Made by a program: the position numbers and the translations under genes. A stretch of 64,000 bases of DNA. Source: Pilimelia columellifera (lineage in GTDB: Bacteria > Actinomycetota > Actinomycetes > Mycobacteriales > Micromonosporaceae). Under the pieces are notes generated by a model that was not told the DNA's origin, did no database searches, and worked only from the letters and a program-made list of their open reading frames with translations. Numbering within the stretch: position 1 is the first letter of the stretch; each line of letters begins with the position of its first letter. Shown piece by piece: positions 9,083 to 17,527 of the stretch. The DNA lies in assembly GCF_039532605.1 (NCBI RefSeq), contig NZ_BAAARY010000001.1:434001-498000 (forward strand), in the 5' to 3' direction.

Positions 9083-10738
9083 ATGCGTCCATTCGCTGTC
9101 GCACCCGTGTTGGCCGCCGTGTTGGCCGGCACCCTCGCCGCGCCACCGGCCCAGGCCGCCCCACCGCCGACCGCCCACGACACGACCACGGCCGCCGAAG
9201 CGCGACGCGTGGACCGGGTGCCCGCGGCGGCGTTGAAGTGGTTCCCGTGCCGGCTCACCTTCGAGTGTGCCACCCTGCCGGTTCCGCTCGACTACGACAA
9301 GCCGGAGTTGGGCACCACTCCGGTGGCGCTGATCCGCGCCAAAGCCACCGATCCTGCCAAGCGGATAGGAGCCCTGGTGGTCAACCCCGGCGGACCTGGC
9401 GGCTCCGGCATGGACATGGTCGCGCCGAGCTTCCTTGGGCTCCCTCTTGAGCCGTACTTCAGCGAGGCCGTTCGCGAACGTTTCGACATCATCGGCTTCG
9501 ACCCGCGTGGGCTCGGTGAGAGCGAGAACATCCGCTGTCTGCGCTCGGCCACCGAGCAGAACGAGATGCTCGCTCCGATGAACGCGGGTGAACCCTTGAC
9601 GCCGGCGGCCGAGCAGGCGTGGATGGGCGCCGCCACGGCGTTCGGAAAGGCGTGCGCGAAGAACGCCGGCAAGCTCGCCGGTCGCATCCACACCGCCCAG
9701 GTCGCCCGCGACATGGACGTGCTGCGCCGAGCTTTGGGCGAGGCTAAGCTCAACTACTACGGCATCAGCTACGGCTCGGTTCTCGGGCAGTACTACGCCA
9801 ACATGTTCCCGGACCGCTTCCGCGCCCTGGCCATCGACGGCATCATCGACGCGGACGACTGGGTGGGCCCGAGAAAGGGCGCGGTGACCCCGCTGATGCC
9901 CCGGATGGGCAGCGCGCAGGCGACCGTCGACTCCCACCAGGCGCTGTGGAAGCGCTGCGCCGAGGTCGGCGCCGGGCGATGCCCGCTGCTGGCGCACGGC
10001 GACCCGGCCGTGGTCTTCGACCGTGTGGCGAGTCATCTGCGTGTGCAGCCGGTCGAGATCGAAGGCATGCGGATCACCTACCAGAACTTCACCAGCATGG
10101 CGATCTTCCTGATGTACGACCCGTCCACCGCGACCATGTTCGCTGAGATCACCGCCGGCCTGTACGAGCTGATCTCCGCCGAGGCGACGGAACGGGGCCG
10201 GGAGCGGACCACCCGGGCGCTGCGCACGGCCGCCGAGTTGCGCGCCGGTTACGAGAACGCGATCGACCTGACCGGCGGCGTGGCCTGCGTCGACGGCCGC
10301 CACCCCAAGCTGGACACCATGCCGGCTCACGGGGCCGACGCCGAGAAGGCGTACGGGCACGTCGGGCGAAACTTCAGTTGGCGGGTGGCGATCTGCGGCA
10401 AGGGCGCCTGGAAGGTCGCAGGCAAGGCCGTGTACGCCGGGCCGTTCGACCGGCGCACCGCCGCCCCGGTGCTGGTGGTGGGCAATACCAAGGACCCGGT
10501 GACGCACGTGCGGAACTCAGCGAGCGTCGCCGGCCAGTTGCCTGGCAGCTACCACCTGGTGAGCGACAACTGGGGTCACGGCGCCTACCCGAACTCCAGC
10601 TGCGCCGCCGAGCGCATCGACCAGTACCTGATCTCCGGCACGAAGCCGGCGCCGACCGGGTGCGTGGGCGACGTGCAACCGTTCGATGAGGAAGGCGCGC
10701 CGAGCAACCGGTTCCGGATGCCGTCCCTGCTCGGCTGA
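9083..10738 (+). CDS. Secreted S33-family peptidase (tripeptidyl aminopeptidase-like alpha/beta hydrolase)
   Basis: This 551-residue exported serine hydrolase has a signal peptide (residues 1 to about 26, ending AAPPAQA). The alpha/beta-hydrolase core has the oxyanion loop NPGGPGGSG (about 101-109) and nucleophile elbow GISYGS with Ser229. A C-terminal TAP-like domain carries the acid in GNTKDPVTH and the catalytic His in WGHGAY. Streptomyces homologues release N-terminal tripeptides outside the cell; exact specificity cannot be read here. GGAGG lies six bases before ATG 9083. A perfect hairpin follows the stop, so it is probably monocistronic. Confidence 0.92.
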   Translation: MRPFAVAPVLAAVLAGTLAAPPAQAAPPPTAHDTTTAAEARRVDRVPAAALKWFPCRLTFECATLPVPLDYDKPELGTTPVALIRAKATDPAKRIGALVVNPGGPGGSGMDMVAPSFLGLPLEPYFSEAVRERFDIIGFDPRGLGESENIRCLRSATEQNEMLAPMNAGEPLTPAAEQAWMGAATAFGKACAKNAGKLAGRIHTAQVARDMDVLRRALGEAKLNYYGISYGSVLGQYYANMFPDRFRALAIDGIIDADDWVGPRKGAVTPLMPRMGSAQATVDSHQALWKRCAEVGAGRCPLLAHGDPAVVFDRVASHLRVQPVEIEGMRITYQNFTSMAIFLMYDPSTATMFAEITAGLYELISAEATERGRERTTRALRTAAELRAGYENAIDLTGGVACVDGRHPKLDTMPAHGADAEKAYGHVGRNFSWRVAICGKGAWKVAGKAVYAGPFDRRTAAPVLVVGNTKDPVTHVRNSASVAGQLPGSYHLVSDNWGHGAYPNSSCAAERIDQYLISGTKPAPTGCVGDVQPFDEEGAPSNRFRMPSLLG

Positions 10739-10747
10739 TCGTCGGCT

Positions 10748-10774
10748 CCGGGTGGCCTCGCACAGGCCACCCGG
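10748..10774 (+). terminator. Perfect 11-bp stem hairpin after the S33 peptidase gene
   Basis: CCGGGTGGCCT (10748-10758) and AGGCCACCCGG (10764-10774) are exact reverse complements around the five-base loop CGCAC, ten bases after the stop codon. Confidence 0.85.
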
Positions 10775-10972
10775 ACCCCGAGCACCGGTCACGAGTCGGG
10801 TGCTGCCTGGCTTCTGGTTTCTGGTTTCCGTTTAATACCCGGGCGGCGCGGGTGGACGCTGTGGTGCATGAGTAGCGACGATCCGCTGCTTGACCGAGCT
10901 GGATTGGCGCGACAGCACGGGCCGATGCTCGGGTTCTAGGCGTCATGTGCGGTATGAAAGCAGAAGGTTCGG

Positions 10973-11383
10973 CTAGTTTTGTCCGGGGCTTGCCACCGGC
11001 AATCCGGCATCCTCCGCGCATGCGAGTAGTCGCCGGTCGTAGGTGACGAAGGCGACTAACGGCGCCCCGGACTCGTTGATCAAGACTTGGGCGGTGGCGA
11101 GGTGGATGGCGTCGAGGCTGCGTAGCGCTGGCTCAGCGAAGGCGGCCGCAGTCGCGCGAACCGTGCTGTCGATCTCAAGTCGGAAGAGTCGTCCGACGGT
11201 CGCTGGTACGCCGATGAGGGCTTGCGGAGCAGATCGACGTATAGCTCTTGGGACTTCCACCTCGACGAGAGCAGAGCAGACGAGCGGTACGTCGTCGTGG
11301 GCGTTGAGCCAGGTCACGAGGTCGGCGCTGTGTGCTTCTTGCCTGACCAGCTTTACGACAGCGGCGGAGTCGAGGTAGATCAC
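10973..11383 (-). CDS. vapC: PIN-domain ribonuclease toxin, VapC type
   Basis: This 136-residue PIN-domain protein is the likely endoribonuclease toxin of a type II toxin-antitoxin pair. The acidic cluster that binds the metal is visible: Asp5 in MIYLDSAAVVKL, Glu in LVEVEVPRA, Asp in RSLDAIHLATA and Asp in VTYDRRL. Its ATG (11381-11383) overlaps the TGA of the upstream antitoxin gene by four bases, so the two are translationally coupled. Targets, usually tRNA or rRNA for VapC, cannot be predicted. Confidence 0.9.
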   Translation of the reverse strand: MIYLDSAAVVKLVRQEAHSADLVTWLNAHDDVPLVCSALVEVEVPRAIRRSAPQALIGVPATVGRLFRLEIDSTVRATAAAFAEPALRSLDAIHLATAQVLINESGAPLVAFVTYDRRLLACAEDAGLPVASPGQN

Positions 11384-11658
11384 CAGCGCTCCTCGTCTCG
11401 TGCGGCGGCGAGTGTGGCAGCCACCTCCACGTTCTCCTCGCCAAGCCTCGGTGGAAGAGGAACGGCCCCGCCGCCGGTCGGAGCAATGGCCCGCCCAGCG
11501 GCCACCAGTTTGGCGAGCAAGGATCTGTCGTCGCCTACGGGGACGAGTCGGGCGATCGGATGCCCGCGGTCGGTTATCTCCACGGTCTCGCCACCGCTCA
11601 CCCGAGCCAACACCTGGCTAGTGTTCTGGTTCAGTTCCCGGACCCCGATACGTTCCAT
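11380..11658 (-). CDS. vapB: Phd/YefM-type antitoxin (VapB)
   Basis: This 92-residue antitoxin begins MERIGVRELNQNTSQVLARV and continues GGETVEITDRGHPIARLVP, the classic Phd/YefM N-terminal DNA-binding fold. The C-terminal part is the likely toxin-neutralising segment. ATG 11656-11658 is chosen because the family motif begins there; the frame upstream is not family-like. A perfect inverted repeat lies ten bases upstream, consistent with autorepression by the VapB-VapC complex. Confidence 0.9.
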   Translation of the reverse strand: MERIGVRELNQNTSQVLARVSGGETVEITDRGHPIARLVPVGDDRSLLAKLVAAGRAIAPTGGGAVPLPPRLGEENVEVAATLAAARDEERW

Positions 11659-11667
11659 GCCAACGAG

Positions 11668-11688
11668 TGTAGAACGGCGTGTTCTACA
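11668..11688. promoter_or_regulatory. Palindromic operator of the vapBC pair
   Basis: TGTAGAAC (11668-11675) and GTTCTACA (11681-11688) are exact reverse complements separated by five bases. The site lies immediately upstream of the antitoxin start codon, where the promoter must be. Toxin-antitoxin operons of this type are normally autoregulated through such palindromes. Confidence 0.75.
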
Positions 11689-11786
11689 CCAACAGAGCTG
11701 CGGGACCGCTTGTTCTAGCCACGGAGTCCGGCTCGTTGGTCCGGACGCGCTCGACGATCGTCTCCGGCAGGCAGGTCCCCCGGAGC

Positions 11787-12320
11787 TCACCGGACTCTGC
11801 CGGTGGGGTCCGTCTCGACGCGGTCCATCCAGTCGGCGAGCAGTGCGTTGACGATTCCGGGCAGTTCGATGAGGAGCCCGTGACCGCCACGGTCCAGCAC
11901 TACGTGCGTGGATCGTGGCAGTTGGCCGTACTGACGCCACTGGTCGTTGAAGCCGAGCGCGTCGTCCTGGCGCCCGGTGATGATCAGGGCGGGCCCGGGA
12001 TAGGTCGAGGCCAGCGGGAACGAGCCGGGATAGTTGGCGGCGATCCGCGCCACCACCACGTCATCGGTCACGGAGCGCTGCACTTCGTTACTGAACCGCC
12101 GTACCGATTCGGCGGTCACGACGACCGCTGTATCGGGTTCGCCGGAGACGCTGGGTTCGCGGTAGAGGAGCCGGTGCTCCGCCACGTCACGGCGTCCGGG
12201 CGGCAGCACCATCGGGACCAGCAGCGCCAGCCCAGCGAGGCGGTCAGGCTCAGCGGCGGCGAGGCCGGCGGCGAGATATCCGCCGTACGAGCCGCCGCTC
12301 ACCGCGTAGCGGCCGGGCAC
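11787..12320 (-). pseudogene. C-terminal fragment of an alpha/beta hydrolase
   Basis: From GTG 12320 this frame encodes about 177 residues beginning VPGRYAVSGGSYGGYLAAGL, that is, directly at the nucleophile elbow GGSYGG. The catalytic acid (GRQDDALG) and histidine (DRGGHGLL) follow. The N-terminal half, about 100 residues with strands 1-4 and the oxyanion loop, is absent, because the DUF5655 gene ends at 12328 where it should be. A deletion or insertion joined the two genes. The fragment retains the three catalytic residues but is unlikely to fold as a normal hydrolase. Confidence 0.75.
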
Positions 12321-12327
12321 GCCGACG

Positions 12328-12684
12328 TCACCGCGCCGCCTGCTGCGCCTCTCGTATCCATCCCGCAACCTCGTCGTCGACGTTGTCCGGCCCGTCGACT
12401 TCGAGGTGGTGCATCCAGACACGGCCGGCGGGATGGGCGATCTGCTTGAAGCGCGTCGAGGCGATCTGCCGGTCCAACGCGATCGCCAGGACCGTCTCGG
12501 TCGCCGGCTTCCGCAGGTAGGCGCCCGGCAGCCAGATGTAGGCGAATCCGCGTCGCTGCCGCAGCGACACCTGGCTCTTGCCGACTCTGACCTCGACCGG
12601 GCCGTCCCGTCGGGCGATGGCGAGCGCCTTGTCGAACACGGCCCGGCTGGTCGGGTGACCGGCGAAGAACGACTGCAGGTCCAT
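12328..12684 (-). CDS. DUF5655-like protein
   Basis: This 118-residue protein begins MDLQSFFAGHPTSRAVFDKA and contains VEVRVGKSQVSLRQRRGFAY, the pattern of DUF5655 domain proteins found mostly in actinobacteria; no biochemical role is established. ATG 12684 is the start that gives the family N-terminus. It is divergent from the HSP90 gene, with 150 bases between them. Its stop codon abuts the beheaded hydrolase fragment. Confidence 0.7.
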   Translation of the reverse strand: MDLQSFFAGHPTSRAVFDKALAIARRDGPVEVRVGKSQVSLRQRRGFAYIWLPGAYLRKPATETVLAIALDRQIASTRFKQIAHPAGRVWMHHLEVDGPDNVDDEVAGWIREAQQAAR

Positions 12685-12834
12685 GACTGTCCTCTGTGAT
12701 CTGGCAGGCTGTTCCGCCCTGCCGGCCGGCCATGGTGAGGTTGCTCTGGCGCCGGAAGCGGGGACGCCGGAAGGTGTCCGGTCCGGGTACTGTCGCCGTC
12801 TGGCGAGGACAGTTCGACAGTCAGGACACGGTTT

Positions 12835-14625
12835 GTGAGCAACACCTTCCAGGTCGACCTGCGTGGGATGGTCGACCTGCTCAGTCACCACCTTTACGGC
12901 AGTCCGCGGGTGTATGTGCGGGAGTTGCTGCAGAACGCCGTCGACGCGGTCACCGCGCGTCGGGAGCAGCAGCCTGGCGCGCCCGCCCAGGTGTGGATCG
13001 AGCCGGCGGACGGCCCGGGCGCCGGGGTGTTGCGGGTTCACGACACCGGGATCGGGCTCACCGAGGCGCAGGTCCACGAGTTGCTGGCCACCATCGGGCG
13101 TAGCGGCAAGAGGGATGATCTCGGTTTCGCCAGGCACGAGTTCCTGGGCCAGTTCGGCATCGGGTTGCTGTCCTGCTTCATGGTTGCCGACGAGATCCGG
13201 GTGCAGACCCGCGCCGCTGACGGCCGGACGGTGTTGTGGACCGGCCATGCCGACGGCCGTTACGAGGTGGCGCCCGCCCCGCCTGGCCAGCAGCGGAGGG
13301 AACAGGGCACGACCGTGACGCTGACGCCTCGGCGGGACGCCGAGCATTGGTTGACCAGCGCGACGGTCACGGAGCTGGCCCGCCTGTACGGGTCGCTGCT
13401 GCCGGTGTCGGTGCGGGTCGGCGATGAATTGGTGACCGGTGGTCCACCGCCGTGGGCGGGTGATCCGGGGGATCGGCGCGAGCGCCTGGTCGCCTACGCG
13501 CAGGAGGTCTTCGGTTTCACCCCGTTCGATGTGATCGCCTTGTCGGCGCCGGCCGCGGGGTTGTCCGGCGCGGCGTTCGTGCTTCCCGCGCCGTCGAATC
13601 CGGCGTCGCGTTCGGGGCACCGGGTCTACCTGAAGCGGATGTTGTTGTCCGACGGCGCTGAGGGGGTGTTGCCGGAGTGGGCTTTCTTCGCCCGGTGCGT
13701 CGTGGACGCTGGCGCGTTGCGGCCGACGGCGAGCCGGGAGGCGTTGGCTGACGACGGGCTGTTGGAGGCGACGCGGGAGGCGCTCGGTGACCAGCTGCGG
13801 TCCTGGCTGGTGCGGTTGGCGACGGTCAACCCGTCGAAGCTGGGGGAGTTCCTGCGCGTTCACCACCTCGGGGTGAAGGCGTTGGCGTTGCATGATGACG
13901 AGATGCTGCGTTTGGTCGAGCGTTTCTGGCCGTTCGAGACGAACGTCGGTCCGATGACGTTGGCCGAATTCCGGGCCGAGCACGAGGTGGTGCGGTACTC
14001 GGCGACGGTGGACGAGTTCCGGCAGGTCGCGGCGGTAGCCGCGGCGCAGGGTCTGGCGCTGGTCAACGCCGGCTACACCTACGACGGTGATCTCATCGCC
14101 CGGCTGCCGGAGCTGGACCGGTCGACGTTGGTGGAGCGGCTTGAGCCCAGCGATCTGGCGACCCGCTTCGACAGCATCGACCCCGGTCTGGAGCTGGCGG
14201 CGCAACCGTTCCTGGCGGCGGCGCAGTCGGCGTTGGCCGAGCCGGGTTGCGAGGTGGTGTTACGCGCCTTCGACCCGGTGTCGTTGCCGGCGTTGTACCT
14301 GGTGAGCCGGTCGGCGGAATTCCGCTCCTCGTTGACGCAGACTCGGGGGCGGGTCGATGACGAGTGGGCGCAGGTGCTCGATGCGATCGCCTCGTCGACC
14401 CCGGCGGACCGCCCGCAGTTGGTGCTCAACCACCGCAGTCCGCTGGTGCGTCGGATGGCCAGCCTCGCCGATCCGGCGCTAGTCGGGATGGCGGTCCGTG
14501 GGTTGTACGGGCAGGCGTTGCTGATGGGTCACCATCCGATCCGGCCGGCGGACGCCGCGCTGATGAACAGTTCGCTGCTCGGCCTGCTGGAGCGGGCCGT
14601 CCTGACCGACAGGGGAGATCGGTGA
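12835..14625 (+). CDS. HSP90-family ATPase/chaperone (HtpG-related)
   Basis: This 596-residue protein has an N-terminal GHKL ATPase domain: ELLQNAVDA (E30, N34), DTGIG (70-74) and GQFGIG (105-110). The middle and C-terminal parts diverge from canonical HtpG, and the length is slightly below the usual 620-640. Start is GTG 12835. The next gene overlaps its TGA (GTGA), so the downstream repeat protein is almost certainly its partner. It probably acts as an ATP-driven clamp on unknown clients; it is not safe to call it housekeeping HtpG. Confidence 0.9.
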   Translation: MSNTFQVDLRGMVDLLSHHLYGSPRVYVRELLQNAVDAVTARREQQPGAPAQVWIEPADGPGAGVLRVHDTGIGLTEAQVHELLATIGRSGKRDDLGFARHEFLGQFGIGLLSCFMVADEIRVQTRAADGRTVLWTGHADGRYEVAPAPPGQQRREQGTTVTLTPRRDAEHWLTSATVTELARLYGSLLPVSVRVGDELVTGGPPPWAGDPGDRRERLVAYAQEVFGFTPFDVIALSAPAAGLSGAAFVLPAPSNPASRSGHRVYLKRMLLSDGAEGVLPEWAFFARCVVDAGALRPTASREALADDGLLEATREALGDQLRSWLVRLATVNPSKLGEFLRVHHLGVKALALHDDEMLRLVERFWPFETNVGPMTLAEFRAEHEVVRYSATVDEFRQVAAVAAAQGLALVNAGYTYDGDLIARLPELDRSTLVERLEPSDLATRFDSIDPGLELAAQPFLAAAQSALAEPGCEVVLRAFDPVSLPALYLVSRSAEFRSSLTQTRGRVDDEWAQVLDAIASSTPADRPQLVLNHRSPLVRRMASLADPALVGMAVRGLYGQALLMGHHPIRPADAALMNSSLLGLLERAVLTDRGDR

Positions 14626-17438
14626 CATCGGACCAGATCAGGGGCCTGCTACAGGAGGCCAACGCGATGCCGTACGGGCCGTCGAAGGTCGCCGCGGTGG
14701 AGCAGGCGATCCGGCACGCCGACGCCGACGGCGACGACGAGCTGCGGTTCATGGCCCGGATGCTGGCGACCGACTCGTACGAGCACGGCGGCGAGCCGGC
14801 GAAGGCGTTCGTCACGTTCTCGTGGTGTCTGGCGGAGTTCGACGCGAACCCGGGCCGGTTCGACCGGTCCGTCGACGGCCATCTCCGGTGGCAGTTCAAG
14901 TACGTGACGAACGCGCTGCCGCGGTTCCCGCAGTTGCCGCTGGCGCGGACGTTCGCGGTGCTCGACGACATGGAGCGGCGGTACCGGGCCGGCGGGCACA
15001 GTCTGCACGCGGTGTACGCGCAGCGGTGGTCGGTGGCCCGGCATGTCGGCGACGTGGCTGCCGCCGACCGTTGGTTCGACAGGTGGTCGGCAGCCGCGCC
15101 GGACGAGAACTCCGACTGCGCGGGGTGTGACCCGACGGGGAAGGTGTGGCACCTGCGGGACCGGGGCCGGTGGGAGGAGGCGGTGGCGCTCGCGGACCCG
15201 GTGCTCGGCGGGGAGCTGACCTGCGTCGAGCAGCCGAAGGCGATCCTCACCGCGCTGCTGCTGCCGTATCTGCGGACGGGGCGGCTGGACCATGCCCGGG
15301 TGGCGCACCTGCGTGCCTACCGGTCCATGCGCGATGACATCGGGGATCTGGGCGGCATCGCCGAGCACCTCGATTTCTGCACGGTGACGGGCAACGCGGC
15401 GCGCGGGCTGGAGATCGTCCGCCGGCACGTGGACTGGTTGGACCGGGCGCCGTCGCCGTTCAGCGCGATGGGTTTCGCGGCGGCGGCGGCGCGCGTGTTG
15501 GCTCTGGCGGCCGAGGCTGGTCAGGGCGAGGTGCCGGTGCGACGTGCTGGCGCGGATGTTCCCGTGACGGAGCTGGCCAGGTCGCTGGCGGCGCAGGCGC
15601 GGGAGTTGGCGGCGCGGTTCGACGCCCGTAACGGCACCGGCCACCAGGGCGAGCGGATCGAGGGGGTGCTCACGGCCGTCAAACTTCTCGACCTGTCGTT
15701 GTCGGCGTCGGGGGCAGTTGCAGGATCGCCGGGCCGGTCCGCATCGGCGGCGGCGCCGGTGGTGCCGGACGGCGTGGACCCGATGGACCTCATCACCCAG
15801 GTTGAGCAGTCGCGGCGCGCTGGTCGTGGTCAGGAGGCGGCGGCCCTGTTCGCGGTGTTCGAGCAGCGGTTCGGCGCTGCGGACCTGGACCGGGCGGTGG
15901 CTGCCCGGCTCGAGGACGAACGTGGGTACCGGCTGGCCGGCGTCGGCGACATCGAGGCCGGCGCGAAGCACTGGTCGACGGCGCGGGAGCTGTACCGGGC
16001 GGTGGGCGATGAGCCGCGAGCGGCGCAGGCCGCCGGGGCGTTGGCGCTGGCGTGGTGCCTGATGGGGCGCTCGGAGGAGGGCCTGGCGGGCCTGACGCAG
16101 AGCGCCGAGTACCTGGCCGAACACGGTGAGCCCAGGGCGCGGGCGGTGTCGCGCCTGCGGCTGGCGCACGCGTACGCGGTGGCGCAGCGGCTGGACGAGT
16201 CGTTGGCGGAGTTGGCTCGGGCGGACGTCATCGCTGGCGAGACGGGTGTGCCGTCGGTCCTCGCCGACGTGGCGCTGCTCCGGGCCCAACTGCTGGCCCA
16301 GGCGGACCGGTTGGACGAGGCCCGGGAGGCGGCCTTGAAGGCGCGGGACCTCTACCGGACCCTCGGCGACGAGGATCTCGCGCGGGCGTCGCTGCTGCTG
16401 GGCGAGTTGGCGCCCGAGGGCGCCGACGAGGAGCGGCTGGCGGCGTTCGAGGAAGCGGTCCAGGTCGCGTCCGGCGAGGAGCTGGTCGTCGCGTTGGTCG
16501 CGCGGGCCCGGGCGAAGCGGGCGCTGGACCGGGCCGGGGACGCGGTTGACGATCTGGTGGAGGCGTTGGGCCTGGCGAGCGCCGCGGGTCAGCTGGAGCA
16601 GGCGGCGCTGCTGCGGCTGGAGCTGGCGGATGCCTATTTCGCCGCCGGCCGTCCGCTCGACGCGGCTGAGGTGGCCGAGGAGGCGTTGCCGGTCCTCGCG
16701 GCCGCCGACGTGACACCTGCCGTCGACCAGGCGCGTTACCTGCTCGTCGGCATCTACCGGCAGCTGGACGAGAACGACCGGGCGTTGGCATTGCTGGAGG
16801 TGCTGGCCGAGCGGCTGTCGGGCTTCGACCAGCTCGCCGACGCGGCCCGGATGCGGGAGGAGGCCGGCGACCTGCTGTACCGGGTGGACCGGGACGCCGA
16901 GGCGGCCGCGCGGTTCGGCGACGCGGCCGCGGCGTTCGGGGCGGCCGAGGATCGGTTGGGGGTGGCGCGGGCGCTACGTCGGCGGGCGGTGTCCTGGCAC
17001 TGGGCGCAGCAGCCGCAGCGGGCCCGGGAGGCGCTCGCGGAGGCGGACCGGGCGGCGGCCGCGTTGCCGGTCGAGCTGGCGGACGAACCGCCGGTGGTCT
17101 GGGAGCGGGCGATGCTCGGGTATGACGCCGCCCGGGTGCTGGTCGGCGCCGGGGATCTCGCGGAGGCGCTGGAGCGGCTGGCGGCAGGTCCGGACGCGTT
17201 GCGGGGGATCGGGGCGTTCGGCGAGGCCGCGGCCACCGAGTTGCTCATCGGCGAGGTCCTGCTGCGGTTGGAGCGGCCGGCCGAGGCGGAGTCGCTGCTG
17301 CGGCAGCTCGTGGGCGGCCTGCCCCGCGACGCGGCCATGCTACCGAACGCGGCGTGGCTGTTGGCGCAGGCTATTCAGGCACAGGGCCGGCCCGACGAGG
17401 CGGCCCTGCTCCGGGACGAGTACGGGCTGACCGAGTGA
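14622..17438 (+). CDS. Large TPR-like repeat protein coupled to the HSP90-family gene
   Basis: This 938-residue, almost wholly alpha-helical, Ala/Leu/Glu/Arg-rich protein has many repeated helix pairs of the tetratricopeptide kind (for example AARFGDAAAAFGAAEDRLGV and EALAEADRAAAALPVELADE). Near residue 165 it carries a CAGCDPTGKVWHL segment whose paired cysteines could bind metal. Start is GTG 14622, overlapping the HSP90 stop; AGGGGAGA lies just upstream. In eukaryotes TPR proteins are HSP90 co-chaperones. The strict coupling here suggests a comparable partner or client adaptor, which is an inference. A parS site follows the stop. Confidence 0.85.
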   Translation: MTSDQIRGLLQEANAMPYGPSKVAAVEQAIRHADADGDDELRFMARMLATDSYEHGGEPAKAFVTFSWCLAEFDANPGRFDRSVDGHLRWQFKYVTNALPRFPQLPLARTFAVLDDMERRYRAGGHSLHAVYAQRWSVARHVGDVAAADRWFDRWSAAAPDENSDCAGCDPTGKVWHLRDRGRWEEAVALADPVLGGELTCVEQPKAILTALLLPYLRTGRLDHARVAHLRAYRSMRDDIGDLGGIAEHLDFCTVTGNAARGLEIVRRHVDWLDRAPSPFSAMGFAAAAARVLALAAEAGQGEVPVRRAGADVPVTELARSLAAQARELAARFDARNGTGHQGERIEGVLTAVKLLDLSLSASGAVAGSPGRSASAAAPVVPDGVDPMDLITQVEQSRRAGRGQEAAALFAVFEQRFGAADLDRAVAARLEDERGYRLAGVGDIEAGAKHWSTARELYRAVGDEPRAAQAAGALALAWCLMGRSEEGLAGLTQSAEYLAEHGEPRARAVSRLRLAHAYAVAQRLDESLAELARADVIAGETGVPSVLADVALLRAQLLAQADRLDEAREAALKARDLYRTLGDEDLARASLLLGELAPEGADEERLAAFEEAVQVASGEELVVALVARARAKRALDRAGDAVDDLVEALGLASAAGQLEQAALLRLELADAYFAAGRPLDAAEVAEEALPVLAAADVTPAVDQARYLLVGIYRQLDENDRALALLEVLAERLSGFDQLADAARMREEAGDLLYRVDRDAEAAARFGDAAAAFGAAEDRLGVARALRRRAVSWHWAQQPQRAREALAEADRAAAALPVELADEPPVVWERAMLGYDAARVLVGAGDLAEALERLAAGPDALRGIGAFGEAAATELLIGEVLLRLERPAEAESLLRQLVGGLPRDAAMLPNAAWLLAQAIQAQGRPDEAALLRDEYGLTE

Positions 17439-17446
17439 CCAGAACT

Positions 17447-17462
17447 TGTTTCACGTGAAACA
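17447..17462. promoter_or_regulatory. parS: parS centromere site (ParB binding)
   Basis: TGTTTCACGTGAAACA is a perfect 16-base palindrome identical to the bacterial parS consensus. It lies between the repeat-protein gene and tetR, about 17 kb from gyrB. Actinobacteria carry parS clusters around oriC; this is the only copy I found in the window. Confidence 0.95.
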
Positions 17463-17483
17463 TCGCCGGGCCCGGCGGCGGTG

Positions 17484-17493
17484 AACGATCGTT
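17484..17493. promoter_or_regulatory. Candidate operator of the TetR regulator (copy 1)
   Basis: The palindrome AACGATCGTT in context TGAACGATCGTTTA lies 35 bases before the tetR start codon. The same core recurs at 20578-20587 before the carboxyltransferase gene, in context TGAACGATCGTTAG on the other strand. A shared palindrome in a regulator promoter and a target promoter is the usual signature of a TetR operator. Confidence 0.7.
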
Positions 17494-17527
17494 TAGTCAT
17501 CCGGAGGGCAGCCGCTACCCTGGCGGG

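Noticed and set aside
7831..9450. 539-codon plus-strand open frame spanning tRNA-Ala and the peptidase start
   Set aside because: It runs through a tRNA gene and into another frame of the peptidase gene, with no family-like sequence.
12328..14205. 625-codon minus-strand open frame opposite the HSP90 gene
   Set aside because: Arg/Gln-rich antisense shadow of a GC-rich gene; only its last 118 codons, from ATG 12684, are a real protein (DUF5655).
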